From an uncultured Dysgonomonas sp. (GTDB lineage Bacteria; Bacteroidota; Bacteroidia; Bacteroidales; Dysgonomonadaceae), in the NCBI RefSeq assembly GCF_900079725.1, contig NZ_LT599032.1, positions 1,766,209-1,830,208 of the forward strand: a DNA stretch of 64,000 nucleotides. The letters are read 5' to 3'. The notes beneath the pieces were generated by a model that ran no database searches, was not told where the DNA came from, and saw only the letters and a program-made list of their open reading frames with translations. Positions 45,514-54,928 of the stretch are shown here, piece after piece (positions within the stretch are counted from its first letter, which is position 1; the number at the start of each line of letters is the position of its first letter). The position numbers and the translations under genes are program-made.

Positions 45514-46794
45514 ATGAAAAGAGACACAGCCATTTTTGATATTATCGAAAGAGAGTATCAACGACAACTGAAAGGAATCGAATTGATCGCATCGGAAAAC
45601 TTTGTCAGCCAACAGGTAATGGAGGCAATGGGTTCATGCCTAACCAACAAATATGCAGAAGGCTATCCGGGGAAAAGATATTATGGGGGATGTGAAATAG
45701 TAGACCTTAGTGAACAACTGGCCATCGACCGTTTGAAAGAAATATTCGGCGCGGAATGGGCTAATGTACAGCCTCATTCGGGTGCACAGGCTAACGCTGC
45801 TGTTTTCCTCGCCTGTATGCAGGCCGGAGATAAGTTCCTGGGTTTAAACCTGTCACATGGAGGTCACCTTTCACATGGTTCACCCGTAAACTTCTCAGGA
45901 CTTATGTTTCACGCTCTTGAATACAATGTGCGTCAGGATACGGAACAAGTGGACTACGAACAAATGGAGCAGGTTGCACGTACAGAAAAACCAAAAGTAA
46001 TCATCGCCGGAGCTTCGGCTTATTCCCGCGACTGGGACTATGCACGAATCCGTAAGATAGCTGACGAAATAGGTGCGATCTTTATGGTAGATATGGCACA
46101 TCCTGCCGGGCTTGTTGCTGCCGGATTACTAAACAACCCGCTACCTCATGCGCATATAGTAACGACTACCACACACAAGACTCTTCGTGGGCCTCGTGGT
46201 GGCGCAATTCTACTGGGTAAAGATTTTGAAAATCCATGGGGTAAGAAAACGCCTAAAGGCGAAGTGCGTATGATGTCTGCATTGCTCGACTCGGCTGTAT
46301 TCCCGGGAATACAGGGAGGTCCACTGGAGCATGTGATTGCTGCTAAAGCCGTTTCGTTTGCAGAAGCACTCGACCCTTCATATAAAGTATATCAGACACA
46401 GGTAAAGAAAAATGCAGCAGCTATGGCTCAGGCATTTATAGATAAAGGTTATAAGGTAGTTTCGGGCGGTACGGACAATCACTCTATGCTAATAGACCTT
46501 CGTCCTAAATTCCCCGAGCTGACCGGTAAGCTGGCTGAAAAAGCGCTTGTAGAAGCGGATATCACAACGAATAAGAACATGGTTCCATTCGATAGCCGTA
46601 GTCCTTTCCTTACTTCAGGGCTTCGTTTCGGAACACCTGCCATCACTACACGTGGGGCGAAAGAACCGCTGATGGCTGAGATCGTGGAAATGATAGATAC
46701 CGTTCTTTCAAATCCTGAAAATGAGCAGACAGTAAAGGCTGTTCGTGAGAAAGTAAATTCAATTATGAAAGAATATCCATTATTCGCCTGGTAA
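45514..46794 (+). CDS. glyA: Serine hydroxymethyltransferase
   Basis: The 426-residue PLP enzyme converts serine and tetrahydrofolate to glycine and 5,10-methylene-tetrahydrofolate in the cytoplasm. Motifs: [51 protein letters not shown], the Schiff-base Lys in [15 protein letters not shown], and [18 protein letters not shown]. The start at ATG 45514 (MKRDTAIFD) is chosen over a TTG two codons upstream. It is preceded by a repeat-borne promoter and followed by a strong bidirectional terminator. It is a housekeeping gene unrelated to the arabinan locus. Confidence 0.98.
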   Translation: MKRDTAIFDIIEREYQRQLKGIELIASENFVSQQVMEAMGSCLTNKYAEGYPGKRYYGGCEIVDLSEQLAIDRLKEIFGAEWANVQPHSGAQANAAVFLACMQAGDKFLGLNLSHGGHLSHGSPVNFSGLMFHALEYNVRQDTEQVDYEQMEQVARTEKPKVIIAGASAYSRDWDYARIRKIADEIGAIFMVDMAHPAGLVAAGLLNNPLPHAHIVTTTTHKTLRGPRGGAILLGKDFENPWGKKTPKGEVRMMSALLDSAVFPGIQGGPLEHVIAAKAVSFAEALDPSYKVYQTQVKKNAAAMAQAFIDKGYKVVSGGTDNHSMLIDLRPKFPELTGKLAEKALVEADITTNKNMVPFDSRSPFLTSGLRFGTPAITTRGAKEPLMAEIVEMIDTVLSNPENEQTVKAVREKVNSIMKEYPLFAW

Positions 46795-46815
46795 TCAAAA
46801 AACCACCTCATACAA

Positions 46816-46846
46816 AAAGGAGCCTGCTATAATAACAGGCTCCTTT
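46816..46846. terminator. Bidirectional terminator between glyA and the methyltransferase
   Basis: AAAGGAGCCTG (46816-46826) and CAGGCTCCTTT (46836-46846) form a perfect 11-bp stem with a 9-nt loop, flanked by A and T tracts on both sides. It sits between two convergent stop codons. Confidence 0.9.
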
Positions 46847-46873
46847 ATATTTCTCATATCGTGTCGTCATCAT

Positions 46874-48061
46874 TTATTCCACGTACAATACTAACCCTTT
46901 GAGATATTCCCCTTCCGGATGATATATATTGATAGGATGGTCGGCCGGTTGACTCAACTGGTGTAGTATCCGCACTTTCCTGCCGGACATGGCAGCCGCA
47001 CTGAATACAGCCAGACGGAATGCCTCTTTGCTTATTACCTGCGAGCAGGAAAAGGTAAAGACAATTCCCCCCCGGGCAATTTTATCAAAGGCTACAGCAT
47101 TCAATCGTTTATATCCCTGCAATGCGTTCTTGATCGCTCCACGGTGTTTTGCAAAGGCTGGAGGATCGAGTATTATCAGGTCGTAATCGCCTTTATTTAT
47201 GCTGCCGAGATATTTGAATGCATCTTCGGCAAAAGCCTCGTGCCGCTTATCATCAGGGAAGTTAATCTCTACATTCTTATTCGTCAGCATCACCGCTTTT
47301 GACGAACTATCGACTGAATGTACCAGTTTTGCACCTCCACGCATGGCATAGAATGAAAATCCACCAGTATAACAAAACATATTCAGTACCGAACGGTCTT
47401 TGGCATAGCACTCCAGTAATGACCTGTTATCACGCTGATCGACGAAGAAGCCGGTCTTTTGTCCCTTTACCCAGTCGGGATAGAACTTCAGACCGTTTTC
47501 AGAAGCAATCTCATTGACATCCTTTCCTCCGAACAGATATTCATTTTCCGCTCCCAGATTGGCTTTATATGGCAATGTCGTTTCAGACTTATAGTATATG
47601 TTCTTCAGCGTAGCTCCCATTACAACCTTTAGCGCGTCACAGATCATCATCCGCGATTCGTGCATACCCACAGAGTGCGATTGTATGACAGCAGTTTCGG
47701 CATATACATCGATAATCAGTCCGGGAAGGCCATCACCCTCGCCATGAACAAGACGATACGAATCATTATCAGCAGACAGCAATCCTATCGACTTCCTCAG
47801 TTCTAAAGCAGACTTCAAACGCTTTTGCCAAAAATCAGGATCGATCTCCTCTTCTTCGAAAGACAGGACGCGAACCTCAATGCTTCCGATCTGATAATGC
47901 CCTACGGCAATGAATTCGTTACTGGCTGTATAGACGGAAACCACCTCTCCTTCGGTGAGATCATTATCTTTTTGCTGTACTGCTCCCGAAAATATCCATG
48001 GGTGAAAGCGTCTCAGAGATTCTTCTTTCTTAGGTTTTAGCTTTATTATCTTATAATTCAT
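46874..48061 (-). CDS. rlmI: Class I SAM-dependent rRNA methyltransferase, RlmI-like
   Basis: With the start at 48061 (MNYKIIKLKPKKEESLRRFHPWIFSGAV) the protein has 395 residues, the normal length for RlmI/YccW. An upstream frame to 48148 adds 29 non-conserved residues. The N-terminal part is a PUA domain. The central RlmI-type domain has GLLSADNDSYRLVHGEGDGLPGLI and WVKGQKTGFFVDQRDNR, and the Rossmann methyltransferase has LNMFCYTGGFSFYAMRGGA and LIILDPPAFAKHRG, with a catalytic Cys segment FTFSCSQVI. Family members make 5-methylcytosine in 23S rRNA (position 1962 in E. coli). Convergent with glyA. Confidence 0.88.
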   Translation of the reverse strand: MNYKIIKLKPKKEESLRRFHPWIFSGAVQQKDNDLTEGEVVSVYTASNEFIAVGHYQIGSIEVRVLSFEEEEIDPDFWQKRLKSALELRKSIGLLSADNDSYRLVHGEGDGLPGLIIDVYAETAVIQSHSVGMHESRMMICDALKVVMGATLKNIYYKSETTLPYKANLGAENEYLFGGKDVNEIASENGLKFYPDWVKGQKTGFFVDQRDNRSLLECYAKDRSVLNMFCYTGGFSFYAMRGGAKLVHSVDSSSKAVMLTNKNVEINFPDDKRHEAFAEDAFKYLGSINKGDYDLIILDPPAFAKHRGAIKNALQGYKRLNAVAFDKIARGGIVFTFSCSQVISKEAFRLAVFSAAAMSGRKVRILHQLSQPADHPINIYHPEGEYLKGLVLYVE

Positions 48062-48514
48062 ATTATGATGCTTCAGCGATGAGTTGAAGTGGCACAAAAT
48101 TACAACTTTATTTTCAAAGACAATGTTTATCTGTATTGCATATATCAAAAGACAAATATACTATAGAGTACGGCAGTATTTCCAATATTGGCAAAAAGCA
48201 GCATTTCTCAGCATCATTTTTTATCCGGATTTCTTGCATGGGACATTTCTCAGTATATACATTCAGAATAAGAAACTGAATTTCAGTATAAATAAGCATC
48301 AGATTAATCTTAATTTACTTTAAAACATATATATGATCCTTTAATTTTGACATCTGAATATTATCATAGCAGCACGACGATAATATCTCTGCTTCTCTAT
48401 CCGAATACTCTCAAATCTACAAAATCTTGCCCGGAACATAATTTAATTCCTTGATATGAGAATTAAATACAACAGCATGTAGAGGTCGAAAAGAAACTAT
48501 ATAATGAATATACA
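48062..48514. other. 453-bp spacer upstream of the fimbrial operon
   Basis: No convincing gene. A perfect 8-bp dyad ATATTATC...GATAATAT (48358-48365 and 48379-48386) with a 13-base spacer lies about 130 bases upstream of the first fimbrial gene and could be an operator. A CCAATATTGG palindrome occurs at 48182-48191. No invertible-promoter repeats were found. Confidence 0.6.
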
Positions 48515-49108
48515 ATGAAGTGCAAGATGAGTAGAATGTTAGTGGTATTTACATTTATGGCTCTGTCCATTACTCCGGCTTACGCCCAAAAGCTGGCCAT
48601 CAAGTCAAACTTATTTTCGGATATAACGACAACTATCAATCTGGGCGTGGAAGGAGGTATAGCCGACAAATGGTCTTTAGAACTTTCAGGAAATTATAAT
48701 CCTTGGACCTTCTCTGATAATATGAAGTGGAAACACTGGATTATACAACCAGAGGCGAAATACTGGTTTTGTGAAAAATTTAATGGTCATTTCCTCGGAC
48801 TTCATTTTCATGGTGGAGAATATAATGTGGGAAATATAGATACATCTCTGAAATTTCTGGGAAGTGATTTATCTATATTTAAAGACAACCGTTATGAAGG
48901 ATGGCTTCTGGGAGGAGGTCTTTCTTACGGTTATTCGTGGATACTCAGCAACCACTGGAATCTGGAAGCCAATATCGGAGTAGGATATGCCCATATCAAA
49001 TATGATGAGTATGATTGTGAAACCTGTGGAAAATGGAAAAAATCAGGCTCGCATAACTATTTCGGTGTCACAAAATTTGCATTAAGCATTGTCTATATAA
49101 TCAAATAA
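48515..49108 (+). CDS. DUF3575-type protein of the fimbrial locus
   Basis: The 197-residue protein has a signal peptide ending at PAYAQ (a Met four codons in is an alternative start). The mature part begins LAIKSNLFSDITTTINLGVEG and alternates amphipathic strands rich in aromatic and Gly residues, as in outer-membrane barrels. It matches the DUF3575 family, commonly found at the start of Bacteroidales fimbrial clusters. Its role, possibly an outer-membrane accessory, is not established. It lies 16 bases before the OmpA/TPR-like gene and is presumably co-transcribed. Confidence 0.75.
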   Translation: MKCKMSRMLVVFTFMALSITPAYAQKLAIKSNLFSDITTTINLGVEGGIADKWSLELSGNYNPWTFSDNMKWKHWIIQPEAKYWFCEKFNGHFLGLHFHGGEYNVGNIDTSLKFLGSDLSIFKDNRYEGWLLGGGLSYGYSWILSNHWNLEANIGVGYAHIKYDEYDCETCGKWKKSGSHNYFGVTKFALSIVYIIK

Positions 49109-49124
49109 AGCAAGGATAACGATT

Positions 49125-50573
49125 ATGGAAAAGAAATATCTATATATGCTTGTACTTCTTCTTATCGCATCCGTTACAACAGCCCAAACGGAGTATGGGA
49201 AACAAATTACAGTACATGAAGTTGCTGAAAAAAGAGATAACAGGTTATACATCAATCTGGAACTTATATTGGATAAACTCCAATTAAAATCGGAACATAT
49301 GTTAATCCTTAGCCCTGTGATAGAATCGGCAAGCAAGGATATAACAAAAAAACTAGCTCCGATAGTCGTATCCGGAAATAACAGATATAAATCCTTAAGC
49401 CGGACATTAGCCTTAAAAGACAAACATATCTTCGAAACTAAACCAGATACCGTTGTCAGGAGAAATAACGGAGAACCTCAGAAAATAACATATAACATGA
49501 GTACCCCTTTCGAAAAATGGATGGAGAAAGGAACCCTGACATTACAGGAAGAAGTTCAGGGTTGTGCATTTTGCGATCTGAACAAAGTTGAACGTTTATT
49601 AATTTCATCTATCACAGAGAACCCTTTGGAACCTATATATCAAACCAACTATGTAGAACCTAAAGCTGAACCGATTAAAAACAGGAAGGAAGTAATAGAG
49701 CTTTATCTCAGCCATAAGGCAGATTGTTCTATTATCCATCCCGACTTTGAAAATAATTCTTCCGAACTCGAAAAATTCACATCCATATTCCGAAAAGTTG
49801 TTAACAGTGACGACTTCAGCTTTACAGGTATAAACATTACCGGTTATGCTTCGCCTGAAGGCACTTACCAATATAATAAGGAGCTCTCCGAAGCCAGGAC
49901 AAAGTCTCTGATCGAATATCTACGGAAAAATTATATACTGGATGAAAACCTATTCACGCTGGACTGGAAAGGTGAAGATTGGGATGGCTTAGTGAAAATA
50001 CTGGAGACATATCAGATAGAAAATAAAGATAAAATATTAGATATTATACGCACTGTAGATGTTCACCAAGGCCGCGAAGGACAAATAATGAAGATAAACA
50101 GCGGAACAATTTATAACACATTATTAAAAGAAATATTCCCCCAGTTGAGAAGAAATGTATGTACTGTAGAATATACAGTTAGCCCATTCGATATAAATAA
50201 AGCACAACAGATAATAAAAACAAATCCGAAGGCATTGAGTATCGAAGAGATGTATTTGGTAGCAAATACATTCCCGAAAGGATCGGAAGCCTATAATGAG
50301 ATATTCATCATAGCAGCCAGCACATTCCCCGATAATGTAGAAGCCGTAACCAATGCCGCTGCAATAAACATAAGCCGGGGAAATATAACAAAAGCATCCC
50401 AAATGCTTGAAAAGGTGAAGCATCATCCAACCGCATGGAACAATATGGGCATAGTAAAGAGCCTTCAAACGAAATATAACGAAGCAAAAGAATATTTTAT
50501 AAAAGCGGCAAACAACGGTGTTAAGCAGTCTGCCAATAACTTGGTACAGCTTAATGAGTTTCTCGAACATTAA
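49125..50573 (+). CDS. DUF3868/OmpA-like protein with TPR-like tail
   Basis: The 482-residue protein has a signal peptide (LIASVTTAQTEYG). The N-terminal part (KQITVHEVAEKRDNRLYINLEL to about residue 180) resembles DUF3868. Residues about 220-330 look like an OmpA C-terminal peptidoglycan-binding domain (FTGINITGYASPEGTYQYNKE, LSEARTKSLIEYLRKNY). The C-terminal about 110 residues contain TPR-like helices (AWNNMGIVKSLQTKYNEAKEYFIKAANNG). It probably anchors or assembles fimbriae at the periplasmic face of the outer membrane; this is inferred from position between the DUF3575 and fimbrillin genes. Confidence 0.72.
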   Translation: MEKKYLYMLVLLLIASVTTAQTEYGKQITVHEVAEKRDNRLYINLELILDKLQLKSEHMLILSPVIESASKDITKKLAPIVVSGNNRYKSLSRTLALKDKHIFETKPDTVVRRNNGEPQKITYNMSTPFEKWMEKGTLTLQEEVQGCAFCDLNKVERLLISSITENPLEPIYQTNYVEPKAEPIKNRKEVIELYLSHKADCSIIHPDFENNSSELEKFTSIFRKVVNSDDFSFTGINITGYASPEGTYQYNKELSEARTKSLIEYLRKNYILDENLFTLDWKGEDWDGLVKILETYQIENKDKILDIIRTVDVHQGREGQIMKINSGTIYNTLLKEIFPQLRRNVCTVEYTVSPFDINKAQQIIKTNPKALSIEEMYLVANTFPKGSEAYNEIFIIAASTFPDNVEAVTNAAAINISRGNITKASQMLEKVKHHPTAWNNMGIVKSLQTKYNEAKEYFIKAANNGVKQSANNLVQLNEFLEH

Positions 50574-50639
50574 ACCAGATACAAAATTAATAGATAACCT
50601 ATTGATTTGAACAAATAAACTATTTCTAACTAATTTTTT

Positions 50640-51758
50640 ATGATTATGAAAGTATTTAATTATTTATTCATCGCCATGCTAAGTATGGGATTTATTGCTT
50701 GTAGCAGCGAAGACGACACTTCCGGAGGTGTAGAAGAAGGTGTAAAAACCAAAGTACAGCTTAAAATTGTTCCGGCAGCCAGTTCAAAATCCATAACCGG
50801 CGATTTTGATGCTCTGGCATTGGAAGAATCAACAATTAATGACGTCACTGTACTCGTTTTTAAAACAAGTGACGGTACAATGGACGGCCAAGTGATTAAA
50901 GGTGATTTGACCGATACGGAAGGTGTAAAATCAATCACAATTGATAATACCACTTCCGGAGAGAGGGATTTCCTTGTTATAGCAAATGCCCCTGAAGGAG
51001 TTTTCTATAAAGGGATGAGCCGGGCAGAAGCTCTGGCAAAAGTGATGACATTATCACCAACTGAGGCTAGCGATAATCTTGTGATGGCTAATCAGACAGT
51101 TGTTACACAAACATTATCTGCTACAAATAATGCCAGTAAAAATCCGGTTAGTGTAACAATAAGGCGTTTGGCAGCGAGAGTTAACCTAGCAAAAGTGGAT
51201 ATTAAATTTACAGAAGGCTCTACTCCTAATGCAGACTTTACTATACAGGAAGTATTTTTGATGAATGTAAACACAAACTATAATATTCCGGGTACCGCTA
51301 CTCCCGAATATAAAAATCCATTTGAAGTTGGACAGGGAGATTATACATTTACAGACGGATGGGGACATAAGTTTACCGCAGAAGAACCTTATCCGACAGA
51401 TGAGAAACTATACTTCTATGCTGGGCCAAATGTGATTGCAGAAGAAACAGAAGGTACAGAGACCTTACTTGTAATCAAAGGCTTATTTGTATCGAACAAA
51501 ATAACTCTTGCCCCAGCAGAAGAAACTGTTTATTATACAGTTAAAGTAAACCGTAAAGGCTTGGGCATTAGCTTCACTGATCCTGAAGGGTCTCCATCCA
51601 TCGGCACAGGTATAAATTCCAATACGATATATAATCTTACTGTAACAATAACACGAAAGGGTGGAACAGATCCCGGAGATATGCCGGAACCTGCCCCATG
51701 TGAGGTAACAGTTACAGCAGAAGACTGGAAATACGTAAATCAGAATGTAGAATTCTAA
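50640..51758 (+). CDS. Major fimbrillin lipoprotein, Mfa1/FimA-like
   Basis: The 372-residue protein has a lipoprotein signal (MGFIACSSEDD), the form in which Bacteroidales fimbrillins reach the surface before processing. Two beta-sandwich regions are suggested by TINDVTVLVFKTSDG, VSVTIRRLAARVNLAKVDIKF and YFYAGPNVIAEE. The C terminus AEDWKYVNQNVEF resembles the polymerisation strand region of Mfa1-type subunits. ATG 50646 is an equally likely start. It is the probable shaft subunit. A perfect 13-bp hairpin follows and may lower expression of the downstream minor subunits. Confidence 0.82.
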   Translation: MIMKVFNYLFIAMLSMGFIACSSEDDTSGGVEEGVKTKVQLKIVPAASSKSITGDFDALALEESTINDVTVLVFKTSDGTMDGQVIKGDLTDTEGVKSITIDNTTSGERDFLVIANAPEGVFYKGMSRAEALAKVMTLSPTEASDNLVMANQTVVTQTLSATNNASKNPVSVTIRRLAARVNLAKVDIKFTEGSTPNADFTIQEVFLMNVNTNYNIPGTATPEYKNPFEVGQGDYTFTDGWGHKFTAEEPYPTDEKLYFYAGPNVIAEETEGTETLLVIKGLFVSNKITLAPAEETVYYTVKVNRKGLGISFTDPEGSPSIGTGINSNTIYNLTVTITRKGGTDPGDMPEPAPCEVTVTAEDWKYVNQNVEF

Positions 51759-51774
51759 ATTATCCTGTAATAAT

Positions 51775-51811
51775 ATATCAATCCGGATAACTGTTTTGTC
51801 CGGATTGATAT
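51775..51811 (+). terminator. Perfect 13-bp hairpin after the major fimbrillin gene
   Basis: Arms 51775-51787 and 51799-51811 are exact reverse complements with an 11-nt loop. There is only a short T-poor tail, so it may be a leaky terminator or an mRNA-protecting element between major and minor subunit genes. Confidence 0.65.
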
Positions 51812-51850
51812 TCCTTAGTGAAAAGTATCAGAATAGAAAAATAAATACAG

Positions 51851-52780
51851 ATGAACACATTATTCAAATACAAATCAATCATATGCATGATTTCCCTGCT
51901 GATATTGACTGCCGGATGCGTTAGGGATGATGACGCGGATTGTAATAATAGGGGTGAAATCATAATCAGGGTACTGGATGGTCAAAATAACGACATTACA
52001 GAAACAGATGCTATAAAAGATGTCATTCTGTATTTATTCGGCAGTAAAAATACATTTATCGACAGCATCCCTATTCCTATAAGCATTGTAAAATCGCGTA
52101 AGCCCATCATACTCGAATATCCCAGACAAAGCCATCTTACAGCCGTAGTATGGTGTAATACGATAGCATGCGAAAGCACAGAAGTAGATGATCTGGATGA
52201 AAATAAGCATAACATAGAGTCTCCATTAAAGGTATGGCTAAAACCCAATGGAGGCAAAACCAAAACAACAAACTTATATAATAGCCCTGAAGAATTGTTT
52301 CATGGCAAAGGAAAAATAGGACTCGACTCCAGTACCGGAGTACAAAGCATCACCTTCCCCGTAAAGCGCAAGGTATCGAGTATCATAGTAATAGCCAAAC
52401 GCCTTAGACAATGGGCCGGAGGAGGTACCGATGAAGATTTCTCCATACAGGTACGTGGTACAAGCGACACATATTCACTTGTAGATGGTGAGCTAGAAGG
52501 TGGCGATGCAACTTATGCGCCGGATATATCTTTCGACGAAAATGACTATTTGGTATCACCATTATTCAATACATTTCCGTCTGACAGAACTCAACGGGTA
52601 GAAGTCGAAATTTATAAAGGAGAAAACTGCATATATCGTGCATCATTAGATAATGAGGGAAATCCTCTCGTCGCAGAAGAAGGGCGCACTCTTCAGGTAG
52701 TAATTGATTTTCAGGCATCTATTTCCGTAGATGTATCTATTAACCCGTGGCATGTAGTTAATCAGTATACAGACCTGTAA
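51851..52780 (+). CDS. Fimbrial anchor/minor subunit, FimB/Mfa2-like
   Basis: The 309-residue lipoprotein (LILTAGCVRDDDADC) has the FimB/Mfa2 pattern: an N-terminal domain with IIIRVLDGQNNDITETDAIKDVILYLFG, and a middle with VQSITFPVKRKVSSIIVIAKRLRQW. Members stay lipid-anchored and cap or terminate fimbrial assembly at the outer membrane. It lies 93 bases after the major subunit, beyond a hairpin, and 36 bases before the probable tip gene. The identification rests on domain pattern and context. Confidence 0.8.
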   Translation: MNTLFKYKSIICMISLLILTAGCVRDDDADCNNRGEIIIRVLDGQNNDITETDAIKDVILYLFGSKNTFIDSIPIPISIVKSRKPIILEYPRQSHLTAVVWCNTIACESTEVDDLDENKHNIESPLKVWLKPNGGKTKTTNLYNSPEELFHGKGKIGLDSSTGVQSITFPVKRKVSSIIVIAKRLRQWAGGGTDEDFSIQVRGTSDTYSLVDGELEGGDATYAPDISFDENDYLVSPLFNTFPSDRTQRVEVEIYKGENCIYRASLDNEGNPLVAEEGRTLQVVIDFQASISVDVSINPWHVVNQYTDL

Positions 52781-52816
52781 TAAAACAAGAATATATTAAT
52801 TAAGAATATAGCTATC

Positions 52817-54874
52817 ATGGTAACGATTAATAGGATAATATTATTTTCACTTACTATTTTAATGTTTGCATCATGTAGGAATGATGAGTTTGAAAATGAG
52901 CCTGTAAAAGCTGGAGATGCTAAAGTCCGTGTAAGTTTCTACATACGAAACCCCGAAAGGATAGAGACCAAAACAGCACCCAGCCAACCTGGCTCTGATG
53001 ATGAAAACGAAGTCGACAACTTCCATGTTTTTTTGTTTGAGAACAACGAAAGCGGCAAGCTTGCTGCACATGGAGGCAATGATGGTAAGGATTTTGTAGA
53101 AATGAATCCGTCGTCAGGAACATATAAAATATGTATCATAACAAACTTTTCATATAATTGGAATCTGATATCTCAATATAGTGACCTGAAACAGATTGTT
53201 TTAGGAAAGGATTATCTTCCTGTATCCGGTGATGAGGAAGGAGAATTAACTGAAAATAGCCCAAAGGTAGTAATGTATAAAGAGGACATAATAAAACTTG
53301 AGGCATCGGAAATAGCTCAGCCAATAGAATTGGGCGTAGAGCGGATTGTTGCTAAGTTGAAATTTGAAATCTACAATAGTCTCCCTGAGGGACAAACTTA
53401 TGAGATAAAGAAAGTCTCCGTGTGTAATACATTCGATAAATCGGCTTTACTTCCGACAGAAAGGAATAAAGCAACAGAACCTCAGGAAGAAATTATAATA
53501 TTTCAGGAAGTAAACGGAATACAACCATCCGAAGGACAACGATTAATACCCAAAATACAATATATATATGATAATCTGGCCGGAGAAGTAAGTAAAGGAG
53601 GTAGCGATCAAAAGAATAAAGGAGAAAAGACCTTCCAGTTGGAACGAAAACCTGCCTACTTATCTATTGAAGGAACTTATAGTTATCCGAACGGAGACAG
53701 GAAAGCCGTAAAGCAAAAAGTATATCTAGGAAGCGACAACCATAGCGATTTTAATGTCGGGCGTAACGAATTCCATAAATACACAATAAAAATAACCAAA
53801 GAAGATGAAAATGACACCCGCGTAGAATCACGATTACTATCAGACCTGTCTTTCACATCGGCGACAGAAAAACAAGATGCGCACTTTGTAATATATCCGA
53901 TCAAAATAAAAGCACGGAATGTATCAAACTGGACTGTGTCTGTTCCTGATGACTGTGACTGGCTCTGGCTAAAAACCGACCTGTCGGAACATCAGCAATT
54001 AGGGTATTGGATAGAATCGGAAGCCGGCACTAAATCCATCAGCAGCAGTGAAACAGGCGAAGATATAACCATCTACGCATGCCTTTATGAAAATGCGCAA
54101 CAAGCACAAGAACGTGATATCTGGCTGACTTTGCAGGAAACAGGAAACGACGAAGAAAAAGTACAATTTCAAGTAAAACAGCTTCCTGTAAACTGGAATG
54201 GAAGTATTGGTAATGAAAGACTGGAAGAATATGGGGCTGATAGCCCTAATGGATACCAATGGGGGTTTGACTGGAACAGAAAAATAACATATTATACATG
54301 GGGACTTTTTAATCCTACTTTTTATGCATTCGTAGGTTGGCTTTATGAAGATGAATACGATGCTGTTAAAACAGTTTATTGGGTTGTATATACAGATATA
54401 ACTATAGACTATTCTAAAATTACCGGTACAAAAGGAGCTGAAAGCCAAAGTGACGGACTGGCTAATACATGGAACCTCTATAATAACAGTGGAGGTACAG
54501 TATCCGATCTGGAGGCGTATCTACGTTCGCGACTAAAAAGTAAAGATGAGTCCGGCACATGGAACAGCGTCAAAGACTATGCGGCCCGAATATGCCTGTT
54601 AAAGAATAAGTTCTATCTGAAAGGTGCCTACGACCCCGAAAGTGGAGAAACATACTTTGTTCCTACAATTGATCAGAAAGATATTAAATGGTATCTGCCC
54701 GCCATAGGGGAAATAGACGATATTAACGACTCGGATTATCCGATGGCTGATGATTCTTATTGGTCCTCCACTGCAGTAGTAAATAAAAATCATTCTTATT
54801 TTTACAGACAAGGTCGTACACACGAGGATAGCAGAGAAAAAGTTTATAAGGTACGTGCTGTACGCCAGCGCTAG
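52817..54874 (+). CDS. Probable fimbrial tip protein with C-terminal lectin-like domain
   Basis: The 685-residue lipoprotein (LMFASCRNDEFENE) starts with a fimbrillin-like module (AKVRVSFYIRNPERIETKT, VDNFHVFLFENNESG) and resembles the DUF4906 type of fimbrial accessory protein. A middle BACON-like stretch (WTVSVPDDCDWLWLKTDLSE, DIWLTLQETGNDEEKVQFQ) precedes a C-terminal about 200-residue domain ending WYLPAIGEIDDIN, SYWSSTAVVNKNHSYFYR and YKVRAVRQR, a pattern of DUF1566/C-type-lectin-like folds. Such a tip domain could bind a host or surface ligand. It is the last gene of the fimbrial operon, convergent with the LuxR-type regulator. Confidence 0.72.
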   Translation: MVTINRIILFSLTILMFASCRNDEFENEPVKAGDAKVRVSFYIRNPERIETKTAPSQPGSDDENEVDNFHVFLFENNESGKLAAHGGNDGKDFVEMNPSSGTYKICIITNFSYNWNLISQYSDLKQIVLGKDYLPVSGDEEGELTENSPKVVMYKEDIIKLEASEIAQPIELGVERIVAKLKFEIYNSLPEGQTYEIKKVSVCNTFDKSALLPTERNKATEPQEEIIIFQEVNGIQPSEGQRLIPKIQYIYDNLAGEVSKGGSDQKNKGEKTFQLERKPAYLSIEGTYSYPNGDRKAVKQKVYLGSDNHSDFNVGRNEFHKYTIKITKEDENDTRVESRLLSDLSFTSATEKQDAHFVIYPIKIKARNVSNWTVSVPDDCDWLWLKTDLSEHQQLGYWIESEAGTKSISSSETGEDITIYACLYENAQQAQERDIWLTLQETGNDEEKVQFQVKQLPVNWNGSIGNERLEEYGADSPNGYQWGFDWNRKITYYTWGLFNPTFYAFVGWLYEDEYDAVKTVYWVVYTDITIDYSKITGTKGAESQSDGLANTWNLYNNSGGTVSDLEAYLRSRLKSKDESGTWNSVKDYAARICLLKNKFYLKGAYDPESGETYFVPTIDQKDIKWYLPAIGEIDDINDSDYPMADDSYWSSTAVVNKNHSYFYRQGRTHEDSREKVYKVRAVRQR

Positions 54875-54897
54875 GCAATTCATAGTTTATCCTGTGC

Positions 54898-54927
54898 AAG
54901 TGCCTGTATACTTATATATGGGCACTT
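54898..54927. terminator. Hairpin between the convergent tip and LuxR genes
   Basis: AAGTGCC (54898-54904) pairs with GGCACTT (54921-54927) around a 16-nt AT-rich loop, between the two stop codons. Confidence 0.5.
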
Positions 54928-54928
54928 A

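Noticed and set aside
48062-48148. N-terminal extension of the RlmI-like protein
   Set aside because: The 29 extra residues are AT-rich and unlike the family; the PUA domain starts at MNYKIIKLKPKK.
48084-48323. 79-residue open frame upstream of the fimbrial operon
   Set aside because: It overlaps the methyltransferase start region, has no motif or signal and looks like a chance frame in AT-rich DNA.
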